From an uncultured Clostridia bacterium (GTDB lineage: Bacteria > Bacillota > Clostridia > Oscillospirales > Oscillospiraceae): a stretch of 64,000 nucleotides of DNA. Shown in pieces: positions 25,838 to 34,436 of the stretch. The notes beneath the pieces were generated by a model that saw only the letters and a program-made list of their open reading frames with translations, ran no database searches and was not told where the DNA came from. The number at the start of each line of letters is the position of its first letter. Within the stretch, counting starts at the first letter, position 1. The position numbers and the translations under genes were made by a program. Location: NCBI GenBank assembly GCA_946061515.1, contig CAMGRL010000006.1:1-64000 (forward strand). Direction: 5' to 3'.

Positions 25838-27700
25838 ATGAAAAGAACATCGGTGAAGGTCCTGAGCGTCGTGCTGATCCTTGCCAGCCTGTTCGGGCTG
25901 TGCGCGGGAGGGCTGACGCTGAAGGACATGCTGGACTGCAAAGCCTACTGGGAACAGAAGGGCGAGGAGTCTGACGCAAGCATCGCAATGCTGGAGGACG
26001 GTCTGAACCAGCTGAAGGAAAACGAGAGCGCATACAACGACGGTCTTGCCGCTCTGGCCCAGGGCGAAAAGGACTATGAAGCCGGGCAGCTGGAGCTGGA
26101 GGCCGGGGCCAAGGCTCTCGAGGACGGGCAGAAGGAGTATGAGGCCGGACAGCAGACGCTGGAAAAGGGCTATGCGGATTATGCCGCCGGTGAGAAAAAA
26201 CTGGCAGACGCGCAGAAGGAACTGAAAGCAGGCTGGGCCAGCTATAAGGAAAACGCCGCTCTGCTCTCCGCTGCCCACGCCCAGTACGATGCGGGCCTTG
26301 CCCAGTATAACGAGGGGCTTAAGGCGCTGGAAGCGGGAAAGGCCCAGCTTGCGGCCGGTCAGGCACAGCTTGCCGAGAGCAAAAAGCTTCTGGACGCAGG
26401 CCAGGCCCAGCTTGACGCCGCCAAGCCTCAACTGGAAGCCTATGAGCAGGGGCGGGCCGCCCTGGAGCAGGGCAAGGCGGATCTTGCGACCTTTAAGGCC
26501 AGCAAAGATACCCTGATGAGCTACATCGGCAGCTACAATCAGCTGATTGACGCCAAGAACGCATACGGCGGACTGCCCGAGGAGCAAACCCAGCAGCTCA
26601 ACGCCATTATCGCCGGAGTGAATCCTGTGATGGCCAAGACCGGGCTGGACAAATATATCTGGCTTGACGGGGAAAACAAGACCGTCTCCGCTGAACAGGC
26701 CGGGGCGATTTTTGCCAACTACATCAGCGAAGCCGAAAAGACCATCGCCAAAAACGAGGCCTATCTGGACTCCATGAAGCCCAGCTACGAGGCGGGCAAA
26801 GCCGCTGAGGCGGAGCTTGCTGCCAAGTGGGAACTTTATAACCAGAAGCTGGCCGAGGCAAAGGCAGCAGAAGCCAAAATAGCCGAAAGTGAAAAGCAGC
26901 TCGCCCAGGCAAAGGCCACGCTGGATGCCAGCGCCGCCCTGCTGGCCGAGAAAGACGCGGAGCTGGAAGCCGGCTACAAAAAGCTGATGGCCGGTGAGGC
27001 GGAATTTGCCAAAGGCATGGCGAAACTGCAGTCCTCAGAGAAGGCGCTGGAAGAGGGCGAGCAGGCCCTTATCGACGCCGAGGCCCAGCTTGCCGAGGGG
27101 CAGAAGACCTATGACGACGGCGTAAAGGAGCTGGAAGCCGGCGCTCAGGCCCTTGAAGACGGCAAAGCCCAGCTGAAGGCCTTTGAGGACGGCAACGCCC
27201 AGGTTGCGGAGGGCCTTGCCATTCTGACCGCCACAGAAACCGTATACGACAAAAACGGCAATGCCATGCTCACCAGCATTGCCGACCGGCTGGGGCCCGA
27301 CTTCAATTATATGAAGGATGCGTCACTGGTGGATCTGGACCGGGGGTTTGAGGCCGTGGCTGCCGCGCGGCAGTTCTCCGCCGATAATTCCGCTCTTGTC
27401 ACCAGGGAGCTGGGCGCCCGGGCCGTGGCTGCCGTACTGGCGATTGCCGCCGCCATTCTGGGTATCGTGACCGGGATCATGGGATTGATGGGTAAAAAGG
27501 TCTTTATCCTGGCTCTTGTGGCTGCCGCCGCCGCGGCGGCGGGCTTTATAGCCGCTCTGGTTGCCGGATTCAGTCTCCCCCTGTCCGCTATAGCAGGTTC
27601 CGCCCTTGGCGCCGGGGTCATCGTTGCGGCATTGGCTGTGCAGGCCGTGGCCGCTTTGCTTGAAGGTATATCCGGAAAAAGCGTGAAAACAGCAAAATAA
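25838..27700 (+). CDS. Large heptad-repeat coiled-coil membrane protein
   Basis: A 620-aa protein. An N-terminal hydrophobic helix (about 7-28) precedes ~480 residues of regular repeats of the form LxxGxxxYxxGxxxL and AxxQLxxG. Many glycines sit at one heptad position, as in the X-G repeats of YhgE/Pip-like proteins. The last ~120 residues hold three to four hydrophobic helices and a short basic tail. RBS GGGAGG. It has the same plan as the protein at 4240-6060: membrane, long coiled coil, membrane. No enzymatic motif is seen. It is a single gene with its own terminator. A role in spanning the cell wall or displaying a stalk is possible but unproven. Confidence 0.8.
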   Translation: MKRTSVKVLSVVLILASLFGLCAGGLTLKDMLDCKAYWEQKGEESDASIAMLEDGLNQLKENESAYNDGLAALAQGEKDYEAGQLELEAGAKALEDGQKEYEAGQQTLEKGYADYAAGEKKLADAQKELKAGWASYKENAALLSAAHAQYDAGLAQYNEGLKALEAGKAQLAAGQAQLAESKKLLDAGQAQLDAAKPQLEAYEQGRAALEQGKADLATFKASKDTLMSYIGSYNQLIDAKNAYGGLPEEQTQQLNAIIAGVNPVMAKTGLDKYIWLDGENKTVSAEQAGAIFANYISEAEKTIAKNEAYLDSMKPSYEAGKAAEAELAAKWELYNQKLAEAKAAEAKIAESEKQLAQAKATLDASAALLAEKDAELEAGYKKLMAGEAEFAKGMAKLQSSEKALEEGEQALIDAEAQLAEGQKTYDDGVKELEAGAQALEDGKAQLKAFEDGNAQVAEGLAILTATETVYDKNGNAMLTSIADRLGPDFNYMKDASLVDLDRGFEAVAAARQFSADNSALVTRELGARAVAAVLAIAAAILGIVTGIMGLMGKKVFILALVAAAAAAAGFIAALVAGFSLPLSAIAGSALGAGVIVAALAVQAVAALLEGISGKSVKTAK

Positions 27701-27716
27701 GCCACAGCGAATTATT

Positions 27717-27747
27717 CTCCCGCCATAGTACATGGCGGGAGATTTTT
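27717..27747 (+). terminator. Terminator of the coiled-coil gene
   Basis: CTCCCGCCAT and ATGGCGGGAG with a 5-nt loop, then ATTTTTCC. Confidence 0.85.
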
Positions 27748-27759
27748 CCTTTATATCGC

Positions 27760-27788
27760 TTGACCGTTGCTTTTTCCTTGTGTATACT
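27760..27788 (+). promoter_or_regulatory. Promoter of the LRR lipoprotein gene
   Basis: TTGACC (27760-27765) and TATACT (27783-27788) are spaced 17 bp. The predicted transcription start near 27795 falls at the edge of a 24-bp palindrome. Confidence 0.75.
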
Positions 27789-27797
27789 TTTTCCGGT

Positions 27798-27821
27798 GAT
27801 CGTGTGAATATTCACACGATC
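27798..27821. promoter_or_regulatory. Perfect 24-bp palindrome, probable operator
   Basis: Half-site GATCGTGTGAAT repeats inverted with no spacer. It sits 10 bp after the -10 box, where a bound dimeric repressor would block transcription. As RNA it would also form a hairpin at the very 5' end. Confidence 0.55.
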
Positions 27822-27835
27822 CAGATTAAAACGGC

Positions 27836-27908
27836 GTGCCGCTCGCCGCTGAAGCGGCAACCGCGGCACATGCCAAAAATCTCCATTCTACCGCAGTGGG
27901 AGATTTAA
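27836..27908 (+). promoter_or_regulatory. Structured 5' leader of the LRR lipoprotein mRNA
   Basis: Two further stem-loops: GTGCCGC...GCGGCAC with an inner GCCGCT/AGCGGC, then AAATCTCC...GGGAGATTT. They occupy most of the ~150-nt leader. No known riboswitch consensus was recognised. Confidence 0.4.
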
Positions 27909-27952
27909 ATTGCTATTTGTGCTGATGCATCTGCGGCAGAACGGAGATTAAT

Positions 27953-29050
27953 ATGAAAAAAACTACTTTGATTTTGCTGTTTCTTCTTATCGCCGCGCTG
28001 CTCTGCGCCTGCGGCGGACAGGCCGCGCCCGAACCAACGCCCACGCCGGTACCTACCCCCACCCCCACGCCGGAGCCGCCCCGCTCCATCGTACTGACGG
28101 ACGAGAGCGCGGAGGAAATACTGGCGCTGGCGGACTGCGGCTATCTGGAGCGCATCGACGCTTCCGCGAGCCATGAATATGAGGCGCTGCTGACCCTGTC
28201 CCAGCTTTTGCCGGACTGCGAGATCACCTGGAATGTTGAATTTCAGGGTCTGAGCTACCCCTCCGATACCGAGGCGCTGACCATTACCGACCCCCAGGGC
28301 GCGGCGGAAGCGCTGCGCTATCTGCCCGGGCTGAAAACCGTGGACATGAGCGCCTGTGACCTCTCTGTGGAGGAGATGGAGGCCCTGTCCGACCTGCGGC
28401 CGGATGTGGATTTTCTCTGGACCGTGCGTTTTGGAAACTGGGAAGTGAGAAGCGACATCACCTGCTTTTCCTCTCTGCGCACCGGCACCGAGGGCAGCCA
28501 CCGCTATACCTCGGAAGAGCTCTACCCCCTGCTGCGCTTCTGCCGGCATCTCCGCGCCCTGGATCTTGGGCACAACGACCTGACGGATATCAGCCTGATC
28601 GGAGAAATGCGCGAGCTTCAGGTGCTGATTTTGGCGGACAACCCCAACCTGGTGGACATCTCTCCCCTGGCCGGGCTGGCGGAGCTGCAATATATCGAGC
28701 TGTTCCTCTGCTGGGATATTGCGGATTTCAGCCCCCTGAACAGCTTAAGCAAAATGCAGGATCTGAACCTGTCCTATTGCCGGAATTTAGAGGACATCAG
28801 CTTTATCGACAACATGCCGGATTTTGAAAACGGCTGGTTCCGGGGCACCAAGGTCGACAGCGAGGATATAAGGCCCTACGCGGAGAGCCGGCCGGAGATC
28901 ACCTTTGTGTACGGTAACCCCTCCGACATCTCCGCCGTGTGCTGCGGCTGGCGCTCCACAGAGCGGAACACCGCCATCCGCAATGCCTTTACCAACTGGC
29001 CGCAGGTGGTGGACTACCGGCACTGGGATGATATCGAGTTTATCGGCTGA
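27953..29050 (+). CDS. Leucine-rich-repeat lipoprotein
   Basis: A 365-aa secreted lipoprotein. The signal peptide has lipobox LLCAC (cysteine near 20). A Thr-Pro linker (TPTPVPTPTPTPEP, about 30-43) lifts the domain from the membrane. Residues ~55-335 hold leucine-rich repeats, clearest in LRALDLGHNDLTDISLIGEM and LADNPNLVDISPLAGL, where the SDS22/internalin-like spacing shows. It has no C-terminal anchor beyond the lipid. Such proteins usually bind proteins or glycans on the cell surface. It is a single gene with a strong promoter, an operator-like palindrome and a terminator. Confidence 0.85.
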   Translation: MKKTTLILLFLLIAALLCACGGQAAPEPTPTPVPTPTPTPEPPRSIVLTDESAEEILALADCGYLERIDASASHEYEALLTLSQLLPDCEITWNVEFQGLSYPSDTEALTITDPQGAAEALRYLPGLKTVDMSACDLSVEEMEALSDLRPDVDFLWTVRFGNWEVRSDITCFSSLRTGTEGSHRYTSEELYPLLRFCRHLRALDLGHNDLTDISLIGEMRELQVLILADNPNLVDISPLAGLAELQYIELFLCWDIADFSPLNSLSKMQDLNLSYCRNLEDISFIDNMPDFENGWFRGTKVDSEDIRPYAESRPEITFVYGNPSDISAVCCGWRSTERNTAIRNAFTNWPQVVDYRHWDDIEFIG

Positions 29051-29056
29051 AAAAAT

Positions 29057-29080
29057 ATCCCCTGTCCAATGACAGGGGAT
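29057..29080. terminator. Terminator between the lipoprotein gene and plsY
   Basis: ATCCCCTGTC and GACAGGGGAT, loop CAAT, lie between convergent genes. The flanking A-run serves the plsY side. Confidence 0.75.
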
Positions 29081-29085
29081 AATCT

Positions 29086-29700
29086 TTACGCGTTTTCGGT
29101 TTTTTTGGTGCTTTTGGGCTTGAAGTCCGGCTCGGTGCCGTTGATGAGCCGTTTGATGTTGCCCCGGTGCTGGATGATGACCATGCACATGGCCACAATG
29201 GCCAGAATCAGCCGGGGGGTGCTCACATGGAAGATGATCGAGCCCACGGTAATGGCCACAGCCCCGCAGATGGAGCCCAGGGAGACTTTTTTGGAGGCCA
29301 CGGCGAACAGGCCGAAGCTGCCGAACACCAGCAGGCCCACCCGCCAGTCGATCATCAGGCTCAGCAGACCGCCCACAGACACGCCCTTGCCGCCCTTGAA
29401 CTGATGGAACACCGGGAAACAGTGGCCGACAATGCAGGCAATACCGCCGGCCATCAGGCCCATGTCGTCCAGCAGCAGATAGCCCAGCAGCACGGCCAGG
29501 GCCGCCTTCACCATATCGCCCAGCAGGGTGATCAGCCCCGCTTTCATGCCGAATACCCGGGCCATGTTGGTGGCGCCGGCATTGCCGCTGCCCTCCTTGC
29601 GCACGTCCCTGCCCATGCCCACAGACAGACACACCGACACACTGATCGAGCCCAGCAGATAGCCCGCAACGATAACAAGCAGATACTTTAATGCTTCCAT
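29086..29700 (-). CDS. plsY: Glycerol-3-phosphate acyltransferase PlsY
   Basis: A 204-aa integral membrane enzyme that moves an acyl group from acyl-phosphate to glycerol 3-phosphate, the first step of phospholipid synthesis. GSGNAGATNMARVFG (about 37-51) and GHCFPVFHQFKGGKGVS (about 92-108) are the two defining PlsY motifs. Five hydrophobic segments match the family, as does the length. The lysine-rich C-terminal tail (KPKSTKKTENA) is cytoplasmic. It has its own good promoter. Confidence 0.96.
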   Translation of the reverse strand: MEALKYLLVIVAGYLLGSISVSVCLSVGMGRDVRKEGSGNAGATNMARVFGMKAGLITLLGDMVKAALAVLLGYLLLDDMGLMAGGIACIVGHCFPVFHQFKGGKGVSVGGLLSLMIDWRVGLLVFGSFGLFAVASKKVSLGSICGAVAITVGSIIFHVSTPRLILAIVAMCMVIIQHRGNIKRLINGTEPDFKPKSTKKTENA

Positions 29701-29750
29701 TTCAAGCTCCTGTATTATTTCAAAAATTGAAAGTATTCCTTGTGATAGGT

Positions 29751-29779
29751 ATTATACACGCCCTTGCTCTCTTTTTCAA
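29751..29779 (-). promoter_or_regulatory. Promoter of plsY
   Basis: On the minus strand TTGAAA and a perfect TATAAT are spaced 17 bp, about 50 nt before the start codon. Confidence 0.75.
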
Positions 29780-29857
29780 CGCTTATTCAACTTATTTACG
29801 ATTTCTTCAAAATTTGGGGATTGCTTCCGGATAAATTGCGATTTTTATAACAATATC

Positions 29858-29886
29858 TTGACTTTACCGGTCGTTAGGGTGATAAT
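29858..29886 (+). promoter_or_regulatory. Promoter of the AEC transporter gene
   Basis: TTGACT and GATAAT are spaced 17 bp, 39 nt before the start codon. Confidence 0.7.
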
Positions 29887-29925
29887 GTCTGCGCAAAAAA
29901 ATAGAGAAAAAATGGAGTTAAACTG

Positions 29926-30846
29926 ATGTTGGTCGCAGCATTGATCAAAAAGATCATTTCCCTGTTTCTGATATTGTTTCTGGGCGCTCTGCTTGTCCGC
30001 CTGAAGGTGCTGAAGGCGGAGGACAGCAAGGTCCTCTCCAAGCTGACGCTGTATCTCATTATCCCCTGCGTGATCATCAACGCCTTTCAGGTGGAGTTTT
30101 CCCCGGAGATCAAGGGCGGACTGCTGCTGGCGCTGTGCGCGGCGGTGATTATCCAGCTGGGCACGATTTTTTTCGCCCACCTGCTGAAAAAGCCCCTGAA
30201 GCTGGACCCGGTGGAGCAGTGCTCCGCCGTATATTCCAACTCAGCCAACCTGATCATTCCCCTGATCAGCGCCATGCTGGGGGATGAGTGGATCATTTTT
30301 ACCTGTCCCTATACCGCATTTCAGCTTTTTCTTCTCTGGAGCCACGGCAAGTCGGTGCTCTGCGGGGAGAGGGGCTTCCAGCTGAAAAAGATCCTCACCA
30401 ACACCAACCTGATCGCCGTGTTTGTGGGCGTGGTGATGCTGCTGACCGGCTTCTCCTTCCCCTCCCCTATTCAGGACGCCATTTCCTCCGTCAGCGTCAC
30501 CGTAGGGCCCATCGCCATGCTGGTCACGGGCATGATTATCGGCGGGATGGATCTGAAAAAGGTCTTTCGCTACAAGCGGGTCTGGCTTGTCACCTTCCTT
30601 CGGCTGGTGCTGCTGCCTCTGCCCGCGCTGCTGCTGGTCAAATTCTCCGGTATGGCCGCCCTTGTTCCCAGTGGAGAGACGGTGCTGCTCATTGTACTCA
30701 TAGCCAGCTCCACTCCGACAGCCAGCATGGTGACCCAGATGAGCCAGGTCTACGGTCAGGACGCGGACTATGCCAGCGCTATCAACGTGATAAGCACCCT
30801 GATGTGCGTCTTTACTCTGCCCGTGGTGGTGGCCCTCTATCAGTGA
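29926..30846 (+). CDS. AEC family transporter
   Basis: A 306-aa membrane protein of the auxin efflux carrier family (Mem_trans). Ten hydrophobic segments form two repeats of five. Characteristic patterns are VYSNSANLIIPLI in the middle and a C-terminal LLIVLIASSTPTASMVTQM with the conserved proline crossover. Bacterial members export or import small carboxylates or amino acids; the substrate is not visible. It has its own promoter and an AATGGAG ribosome site. Confidence 0.92.
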   Translation: MLVAALIKKIISLFLILFLGALLVRLKVLKAEDSKVLSKLTLYLIIPCVIINAFQVEFSPEIKGGLLLALCAAVIIQLGTIFFAHLLKKPLKLDPVEQCSAVYSNSANLIIPLISAMLGDEWIIFTCPYTAFQLFLLWSHGKSVLCGERGFQLKKILTNTNLIAVFVGVVMLLTGFSFPSPIQDAISSVSVTVGPIAMLVTGMIIGGMDLKKVFRYKRVWLVTFLRLVLLPLPALLLVKFSGMAALVPSGETVLLIVLIASSTPTASMVTQMSQVYGQDADYASAINVISTLMCVFTLPVVVALYQ

Positions 30847-30854
30847 TAAAGCTG

Positions 30855-30883
30855 TTGCCTTAAAGCGGCTTCCGTGCTATACT
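30855..30883 (+). promoter_or_regulatory. Promoter of the Nif11-like gene
   Basis: TTGCCT and TATACT are spaced 17 bp, 33 nt before the GTG start. Confidence 0.65.
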
Positions 30884-30916
30884 GTGAGCAACGAATGAAC
30901 TTGGAGGCAGGTCGCT

Positions 30917-31288
30917 GTGAAAGAGAATGTTGAGAAATTTTTTGCCTTATACAATGCCGACCCCGGGCTGAAAAAACGCGTGAAGGACGCGGAAGCCGCC
31001 TATCCCGGCAGTCTGGAGCTGCGGGAGCCGCTGGTGGAGGCGGTGCTGCTGCCTGTGGCCCGGGAGCTGGGTCTGGAGTTCAGCATCAAGGAGCTTCAGG
31101 ACTATGAGACGGCCCACTACGCCCGGCTGCACCGGGACGTGGAGCTGACGGAAGAGGATCTGGCCGCGCCCGACGATGAGACCGAATACTGGCTCATCCA
31201 CCACGGCTGGTCCCATGACGATTCTATCTTCTGCCCCGGCGGCAGCAAGGAACCCGGCCTGATCCGCATTGAAAAGAGAAAAAAGTGA
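30917..31288 (+). CDS. Nif11-domain-like small protein
   Basis: A 123-aa protein with a GTG start 9 nt after GGAGG. Residues 1-64 follow the Nif11 pattern: an N-terminal helix with FFALYNADPGLKKRVKDAE, then VARELGLEFSIKELQDYE. The rest is acidic and ends in a basic EKRKK. In other bacteria Nif11 domains occur as leader peptides of modified peptides or near nitrogen-fixation genes. Here no double-glycine cleavage site and no modifying enzyme is seen nearby, so it is probably a stand-alone member with unknown role. The assignment rests on pattern recognition alone. Confidence 0.6.
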   Translation: MKENVEKFFALYNADPGLKKRVKDAEAAYPGSLELREPLVEAVLLPVARELGLEFSIKELQDYETAHYARLHRDVELTEEDLAAPDDETEYWLIHHGWSHDDSIFCPGGSKEPGLIRIEKRKK

Positions 31289-31295
31289 TTCCTTT

Positions 31296-31326
31296 GGGTA
31301 CAATCTGCAAAGATTGTACCCTTTTT
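31296..31326 (+). terminator. Terminator of the Nif11-like gene
   Basis: GGGTACAATCT and AGATTGTACCC, loop GCAA, then TTTTT. A textbook intrinsic terminator. Confidence 0.92.
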
Positions 31327-31423
31327 GATTTGAATTTAAGCTTTGTCAATTGACAGCTGTGTAAAAAACGGCCCTGTAATTTCGTAAAAAACGCTTAATT
31401 TCCGTGCTTTTTGCGGAATACTG

Positions 31424-31452
31424 TTGTTGGATGGAACTATTTTTAGTATAAT
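31424..31452 (+). promoter_or_regulatory. Promoter of the NSS-brnQ operon
   Basis: TTGTTG and a perfect TATAAT are spaced 17 bp, 43 nt before the start codon. Confidence 0.6.
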
Positions 31453-31495
31453 TTTATTATAAAAACCGAAAAAATGCTTTGGAAGGAGTGACCAT

Positions 31496-33058
31496 GTGGA
31501 AAAAAAGAAAACGAGCTTCGGCACAAGCATAGGCTTTGAGCTGGCGGCGGCAGGTTCCGCGGTGGGTCTGGGCAATCTGTGGGGCTTTCCCTACAAGACC
31601 AGCGCCAACGGCGGCGCGGCCTACCTGTTCGTGTACCTGGCCTGCATTCTGCTGGTGGGCGCGGCGGCCATGCTGGCGGAGTTCATCATCGGGCGCAGGG
31701 CCAGAGCCAACCCGGTGACGGCCTACAAGGAGATTGCCAAAAACTGCGGCTGGTTCGGTCTGGCGGCGGTGGTGATCCCGGCGCTCATCATGTGCTATTA
31801 CTTTGTGCTGGGCGGATACACCGTCAAGTATTCCCTCAATTCCTTTGCGGGCAACGCCGGAATGTTTCAACATTTTGCCGGCAACGCGGGTGACGTGATT
31901 TTGCACACCGCGGTATTTGCCCTGCTGGCCCTGGCCATTGTGGTGGCCGGCGTGCGCGGCGGCATCGAAAAGACCTCCAAGATCCTCATGCCCACCATGC
32001 TGGTGATCCTGGTGGTCATCATCAGCTTCTCCCTGCTTTTGGGGGAGGGCGTATCTGAAGGTCTGGCCTTTTATCTCCGGCCGGATTTCTCCGCCATGTC
32101 CTGGTCCGGGGCGCTGTCCGCCATGGGTCAGGCCTTTTTCTCTCTGTCCCTGGGCTGCGGGGCCATGATCTGCTATGGCTCCTACTCCGGAAAAAAAGTC
32201 AACCTGTTCCGCTCCACGGCGGTCATCTGTATTCTGGACAGCCTTCTCACCTTCATGGTGGGCCTGGCCATCTTCCCCGCTCTGTTTCACTATGCCGCCG
32301 TCTCCGGCGTGTCCACGGCGGAGCTGGGCATGGGCGGCATGGGGCTGATGTTCATCACCCTGCCCATGGTCTTTGCGGATATGCCCGTTGTGGGCAGCAC
32401 CCTGTCCCTGCTGTTTTTCACCATGGCGGCCATCGCCGCGCTGACCTCGGTCATCTCCATTCTGGAGGTGGTCACCCAGTTCGTGATCCAGAAATTCCGG
32501 ATCTTCCGCACCAAAGCCGCCCTGCTTGTCACCGGCATCTGCGTGGTTCTTTCCGTGCCGGTGGGCCTGTCCTTCGGCGCGGCCATGAACGGCGGCAGTC
32601 TGATGGCGCTTTTCGGCCGGAACCTGCTGGAGGTGCTGGATATGATTACCAACACCATCCTGATGCCGGTCTGCGCCCTCTTTGCCTGCCTGGCCGTGGG
32701 CTGGATCATCGGACCCCGGGAGGCGGTCAAGTCCATCTCCCCGGAGGGGGACAGCAAAGCCCACCGGCTGCTGGGCCTGATGCTGAAAGTCGTCACCCCT
32801 CTGCTCATCATTGTGATCGAAATTTTTGGCATTTACGATTTGATCATGCCCCTGGATAAGGGCGTCCGCCGCTTCTCCGCCGACGGCTGCGGCATTGTGG
32901 TCTGCGCCTATGGGATTTTGCTGATCTGCGCCGTCCTGTACTTCGCCTTCCTGAAAAACAGTGACATTGGAAACAACAGCGACGAGCTGCAGGTGGACGC
33001 GCTGGAGGCAGAGCGTGTCAAGGCCGGACCCAGCCGCGGCTGGTACCGGCCGGAATGA
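31496..33058 (+). CDS. Sodium-dependent amino acid transporter, NSS family
   Basis: A 520-aa LeuT-fold membrane protein with about 12 hydrophobic segments. The first holds the sodium and substrate site GFELAAAGSAVGLGNLWGFPY. It should take up an amino acid with sodium. GTG at 31496 is the start: it follows GGAAGGAG and gives the frame of the family, whereas the overlapping ATG at 31494 is out of frame. It lies 13 nt upstream of brnQ, so the pair forms an amino-acid uptake operon. Which amino acid is unknown. Confidence 0.93.
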   Translation: MEKKKTSFGTSIGFELAAAGSAVGLGNLWGFPYKTSANGGAAYLFVYLACILLVGAAAMLAEFIIGRRARANPVTAYKEIAKNCGWFGLAAVVIPALIMCYYFVLGGYTVKYSLNSFAGNAGMFQHFAGNAGDVILHTAVFALLALAIVVAGVRGGIEKTSKILMPTMLVILVVIISFSLLLGEGVSEGLAFYLRPDFSAMSWSGALSAMGQAFFSLSLGCGAMICYGSYSGKKVNLFRSTAVICILDSLLTFMVGLAIFPALFHYAAVSGVSTAELGMGGMGLMFITLPMVFADMPVVGSTLSLLFFTMAAIAALTSVISILEVVTQFVIQKFRIFRTKAALLVTGICVVLSVPVGLSFGAAMNGGSLMALFGRNLLEVLDMITNTILMPVCALFACLAVGWIIGPREAVKSISPEGDSKAHRLLGLMLKVVTPLLIIVIEIFGIYDLIMPLDKGVRRFSADGCGIVVCAYGILLICAVLYFAFLKNSDIGNNSDELQVDALEAERVKAGPSRGWYRPE

Positions 33059-33071
33059 CGGGGTGACGAAA

Positions 33072-34370
33072 ATGAAAAAAGACCGGAAAATTTTTGATGT
33101 CGTCACCATCGGCTTTGCGCTGTTTTCCATGTTTTTCGGCGCGGGGAATGTGATCTTCCCCCCGTACCTGGGCCTGCAGTCCGGCCGCCAGTGGCTGGGC
33201 GGCTTCTTTGCCTACTATTTTGCCGACGTGCTGCTGGCTCTGCTGGCGCTGTTCGCCCTGCTGCGTGAGGGCAGCGCGGAGCGGGTCATGGACCGGATCG
33301 GCAAAAAAGCCGCCGTCTTTTTGATGACGGTGATCATCCTCTGCATCGGCCCCATGCTGGCCATCCCCCGCACCGCCGCCACTACTTATGAGATGGGCAT
33401 CACTCCCCTGCTGCCGGGAGTGTCCTCCGTGCTGTTTTCCGTCTTGTTCTTCGCGGTCATTCTGGCCCTGAGCATCCGGGAATCGGCGGTCATCGACCTG
33501 ATCGGCAAATTTCTCACCCCGGCTCTGCTGCTTGGTCTGGCCGCGCTGATCGTTGTGGGCATTGTCAGGCCCCTGGGGAGCATTTCCGGGGATGTTCTGG
33601 TGGACAGCGTGATCGTCACCGGCGTGCAGGCCGGCTACCAGACCATGGACGTTCTGGCGGCCCTGGTTTTCGGCGCAGTGCTCATCAAAAGCGCGGCGGA
33701 CAAGGGCTATGATAGCCAGGGCGGCAAGATGAAGGTGCTGGCAGGAGCCGCCGGTCTGGCCGGCGCGCTGCTGCTGCTGGTGTACCTGGGGCTCAGCTAT
33801 CTGGGCGCCACCGTGTCGGAGATCTACACGGCGGAGATCAGCCGGGCGGATCTGGTGATCGCCATCGTCCAGAGCCTGCTGGGGAACCCGGGACTTGTCA
33901 TCTTCGCCATTGTGGTGGCCCTGGCCTGTGTCACCACGGCGGTGGCCCTTGTCAGCTCGGCGGCGGACCATTTCTCCACCATCTGCCGGGATAAGGTCTC
34001 CTACAAGGCCTTTGTGGTCATCATCTGCGTGTTCAGCGCAGTGGTGTCCAACCTGGGTCTGGACACCATCGTGTCTATCGCGGCCCCCATCCTCAACGTG
34101 GTCTATCCCCCGGTGCTGGTGCTGGTGATCGTCTCCCTTGTGGCGCCCCATATGCCCAACGCCATCTGCATCTGCGCCATCGGCGGCGCGCTGGTCACCA
34201 GTGTTCTCACTACCCTGGATTCCTACGGGCTGTCCATGCCCTGGCTTCGGTATCTGCCTCTGTCCAGCGTGGACATGGGCTGGGTGCTGCCCGCGGTGCT
34301 CTGCGGCTTTGCGGGCTTTATCTACCGCCTGCCCTGGCTGGAGCGCAGCGAGGAGAGCGAAGAAGAGTGA
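33072..34370 (+). CDS. brnQ: Branched-chain amino acid transport carrier
   Basis: A 432-aa membrane protein of the LIVCS family with about 12 hydrophobic segments, taking up leucine, isoleucine and valine with a cation. FSMFFGAGNVIFPPYLGLQ near the N-terminus is the family signature. The ATG at 33072 matches the family N-terminus; the track start at 32961 lies inside the previous gene. Spacing of 13 nt indicates co-transcription with the NSS transporter. It ends at a strong terminator. Confidence 0.93.
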   Translation: MKKDRKIFDVVTIGFALFSMFFGAGNVIFPPYLGLQSGRQWLGGFFAYYFADVLLALLALFALLREGSAERVMDRIGKKAAVFLMTVIILCIGPMLAIPRTAATTYEMGITPLLPGVSSVLFSVLFFAVILALSIRESAVIDLIGKFLTPALLLGLAALIVVGIVRPLGSISGDVLVDSVIVTGVQAGYQTMDVLAALVFGAVLIKSAADKGYDSQGGKMKVLAGAAGLAGALLLLVYLGLSYLGATVSEIYTAEISRADLVIAIVQSLLGNPGLVIFAIVVALACVTTAVALVSSAADHFSTICRDKVSYKAFVVIICVFSAVVSNLGLDTIVSIAAPILNVVYPPVLVLVIVSLVAPHMPNAICICAIGGALVTSVLTTLDSYGLSMPWLRYLPLSSVDMGWVLPAVLCGFAGFIYRLPWLERSEESEEE

Positions 34371-34400
34371 GCTTTTTCTCCCGTGCTTTATACCCATATC

Positions 34401-34434
34401 AAAAGCCGCTGCGGAAAATCCGCAGCGGCTTTTT
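34401..34434. terminator. Bidirectional terminator after brnQ
   Basis: AAAAGCCGCTGCGGA and its complement across a short loop, with T5 on the right. Confidence 0.9.
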
Positions 34435-34436
34435 CA

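Noticed and set aside
25838-27700. DNA-level tandem repeat in the coiled-coil gene
   Set aside because: The periodicity is at protein level (heptads with glycine); the DNA units are diverged, so it is annotated as a protein repeat only.
27836-27908. Riboswitch in the LRR lipoprotein leader
   Set aside because: Stem-loops are clear, but no conserved core of a known riboswitch class could be matched.
30917-31288. RiPP precursor peptide gene
   Set aside because: The Nif11-like part is present but there is no GG cleavage site, no core rich in Cys/Ser/Thr and no modifying enzyme nearby.
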